Source of the DNA: Mesaphorura yosii
Taxonomy: Eukaryota; Arthropoda; Collembola; Poduromorpha; Tullbergiidae
DNA length: 22,100 bases
NCBI GenBank assembly: GCA_009869945.1
Contig: WIXG01000780.1
Span: 1 to 22,100 of the forward strand
Reading direction: 5' to 3'
Of this stretch, positions 21,965 through 22,100 are shown piece after piece. How positions within the stretch are numbered: position 1 is the stretch's first letter; each line of letters starts with the position of its first letter. Under the pieces are notes generated by a model. The model did no database searches. It worked only from the letters and a program-made list of their open reading frames with translations, and was not told the origin of the DNA. Both the position numbers and the translations under genes were made by a program.

Positions 21965-22100
21965 TTATTGAACCAAAAGCGCCTTCTTGGCGGTAGTCGC
22001 TGCGCCTTTTTGCTCTACTCGCTGTACTTTCGTCCAGTGAGTCATGTCAGTGGCTAAATATAGCTTTTTAATGAGAAAAGTGGACTTTATGGGGAGACAA
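21965..22100 (-). CDS. Possible 3' end of a minus-strand gene, partial
   Basis: An open frame enters from the right edge and ends at a TAA at 21965-21967, finishing MTHWTKVQRVEQKGAATTAK then KALLVQ. A TATATTTAG acceptor-like sequence at about 22054-22062 could begin its last exon at 22053. The only nearby AATAAA overlaps the stop codon, which would leave a very short 3' UTR and argues for caution. I do not recognise the protein. It may be a chance frame. Confidence 0.2.
   Translation of the reverse strand, partial: CLPIKSTFLIKKLYLATDMTHWTKVQRVEQKGAATTAKKALLVQ

Noticed and set aside
1..22100. CRISPR arrays, tRNA/rRNA genes, transposase or integrase genes
   Set aside because: I saw no regular spacer-repeat array, no convincing tRNA B-box and no mobile-element protein in any frame. 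Diverged terminal repeats could be missed by eye.

Overview
The window reads as animal nuclear DNA, most likely from an arthropod or a related small invertebrate. It holds two spliced genes with GT-AG introns, several only 72-82 nt long. Non-coding DNA is AT-rich, poly(A) signals follow the stop codons, and I see no operons or Shine-Dalgarno spacing. A soil micro-arthropod such as a springtail or oribatid mite would fit the gene content, but that is inference.

Layout. At the left (664-2516, minus strand) is a four-exon gene for a 538-residue nuclear-type protein with an acidic N-terminal third and a long arginine/serine-rich region. Next, 3769-14200 (minus) is a large six-coding-exon gene for a 1027-residue protein. 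It carries the signature of the AKAP2 C-terminal / MISP family (TPIEREIRLAREREQE), coiled-coil segments and serine-rich disordered stretches. A non-coding first exon precedes it at about 14351-14600. Its introns include one of 4.9 kb and one of 1.2 kb. About 4.6 kb with no recognisable gene follows (14900-19500).

At the right (19761-21380, plus) is a single uninterrupted 539-codon frame. It encodes a flavin-dependent oxidase that matches the bacterial type II (vanillyl-alcohol-oxidase-fold) cholesterol oxidases along its whole length. Cholesterol oxidase is a bacterial activity that animals are not known to have. The gene has no coding introns, lacks the bacterial export signal and has leucine at the site where FAD is covalently bound in the bacterial enzyme. 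It is the best candidate for an undescribed system: an ancient horizontally acquired sterol oxidase now running without the covalent flavin link. A possible 3' end of another minus-strand gene reaches the right edge.

The genes do not form a pathway. The two left genes look like ordinary host genes (RNA-processing type and cortical/cytoskeletal scaffold type). The oxidase looks like an acquired metabolic gene placed beside them. All exon joins were derived by hand from splice signals and reading-frame phase. They are internally consistent but not supported by transcript data.
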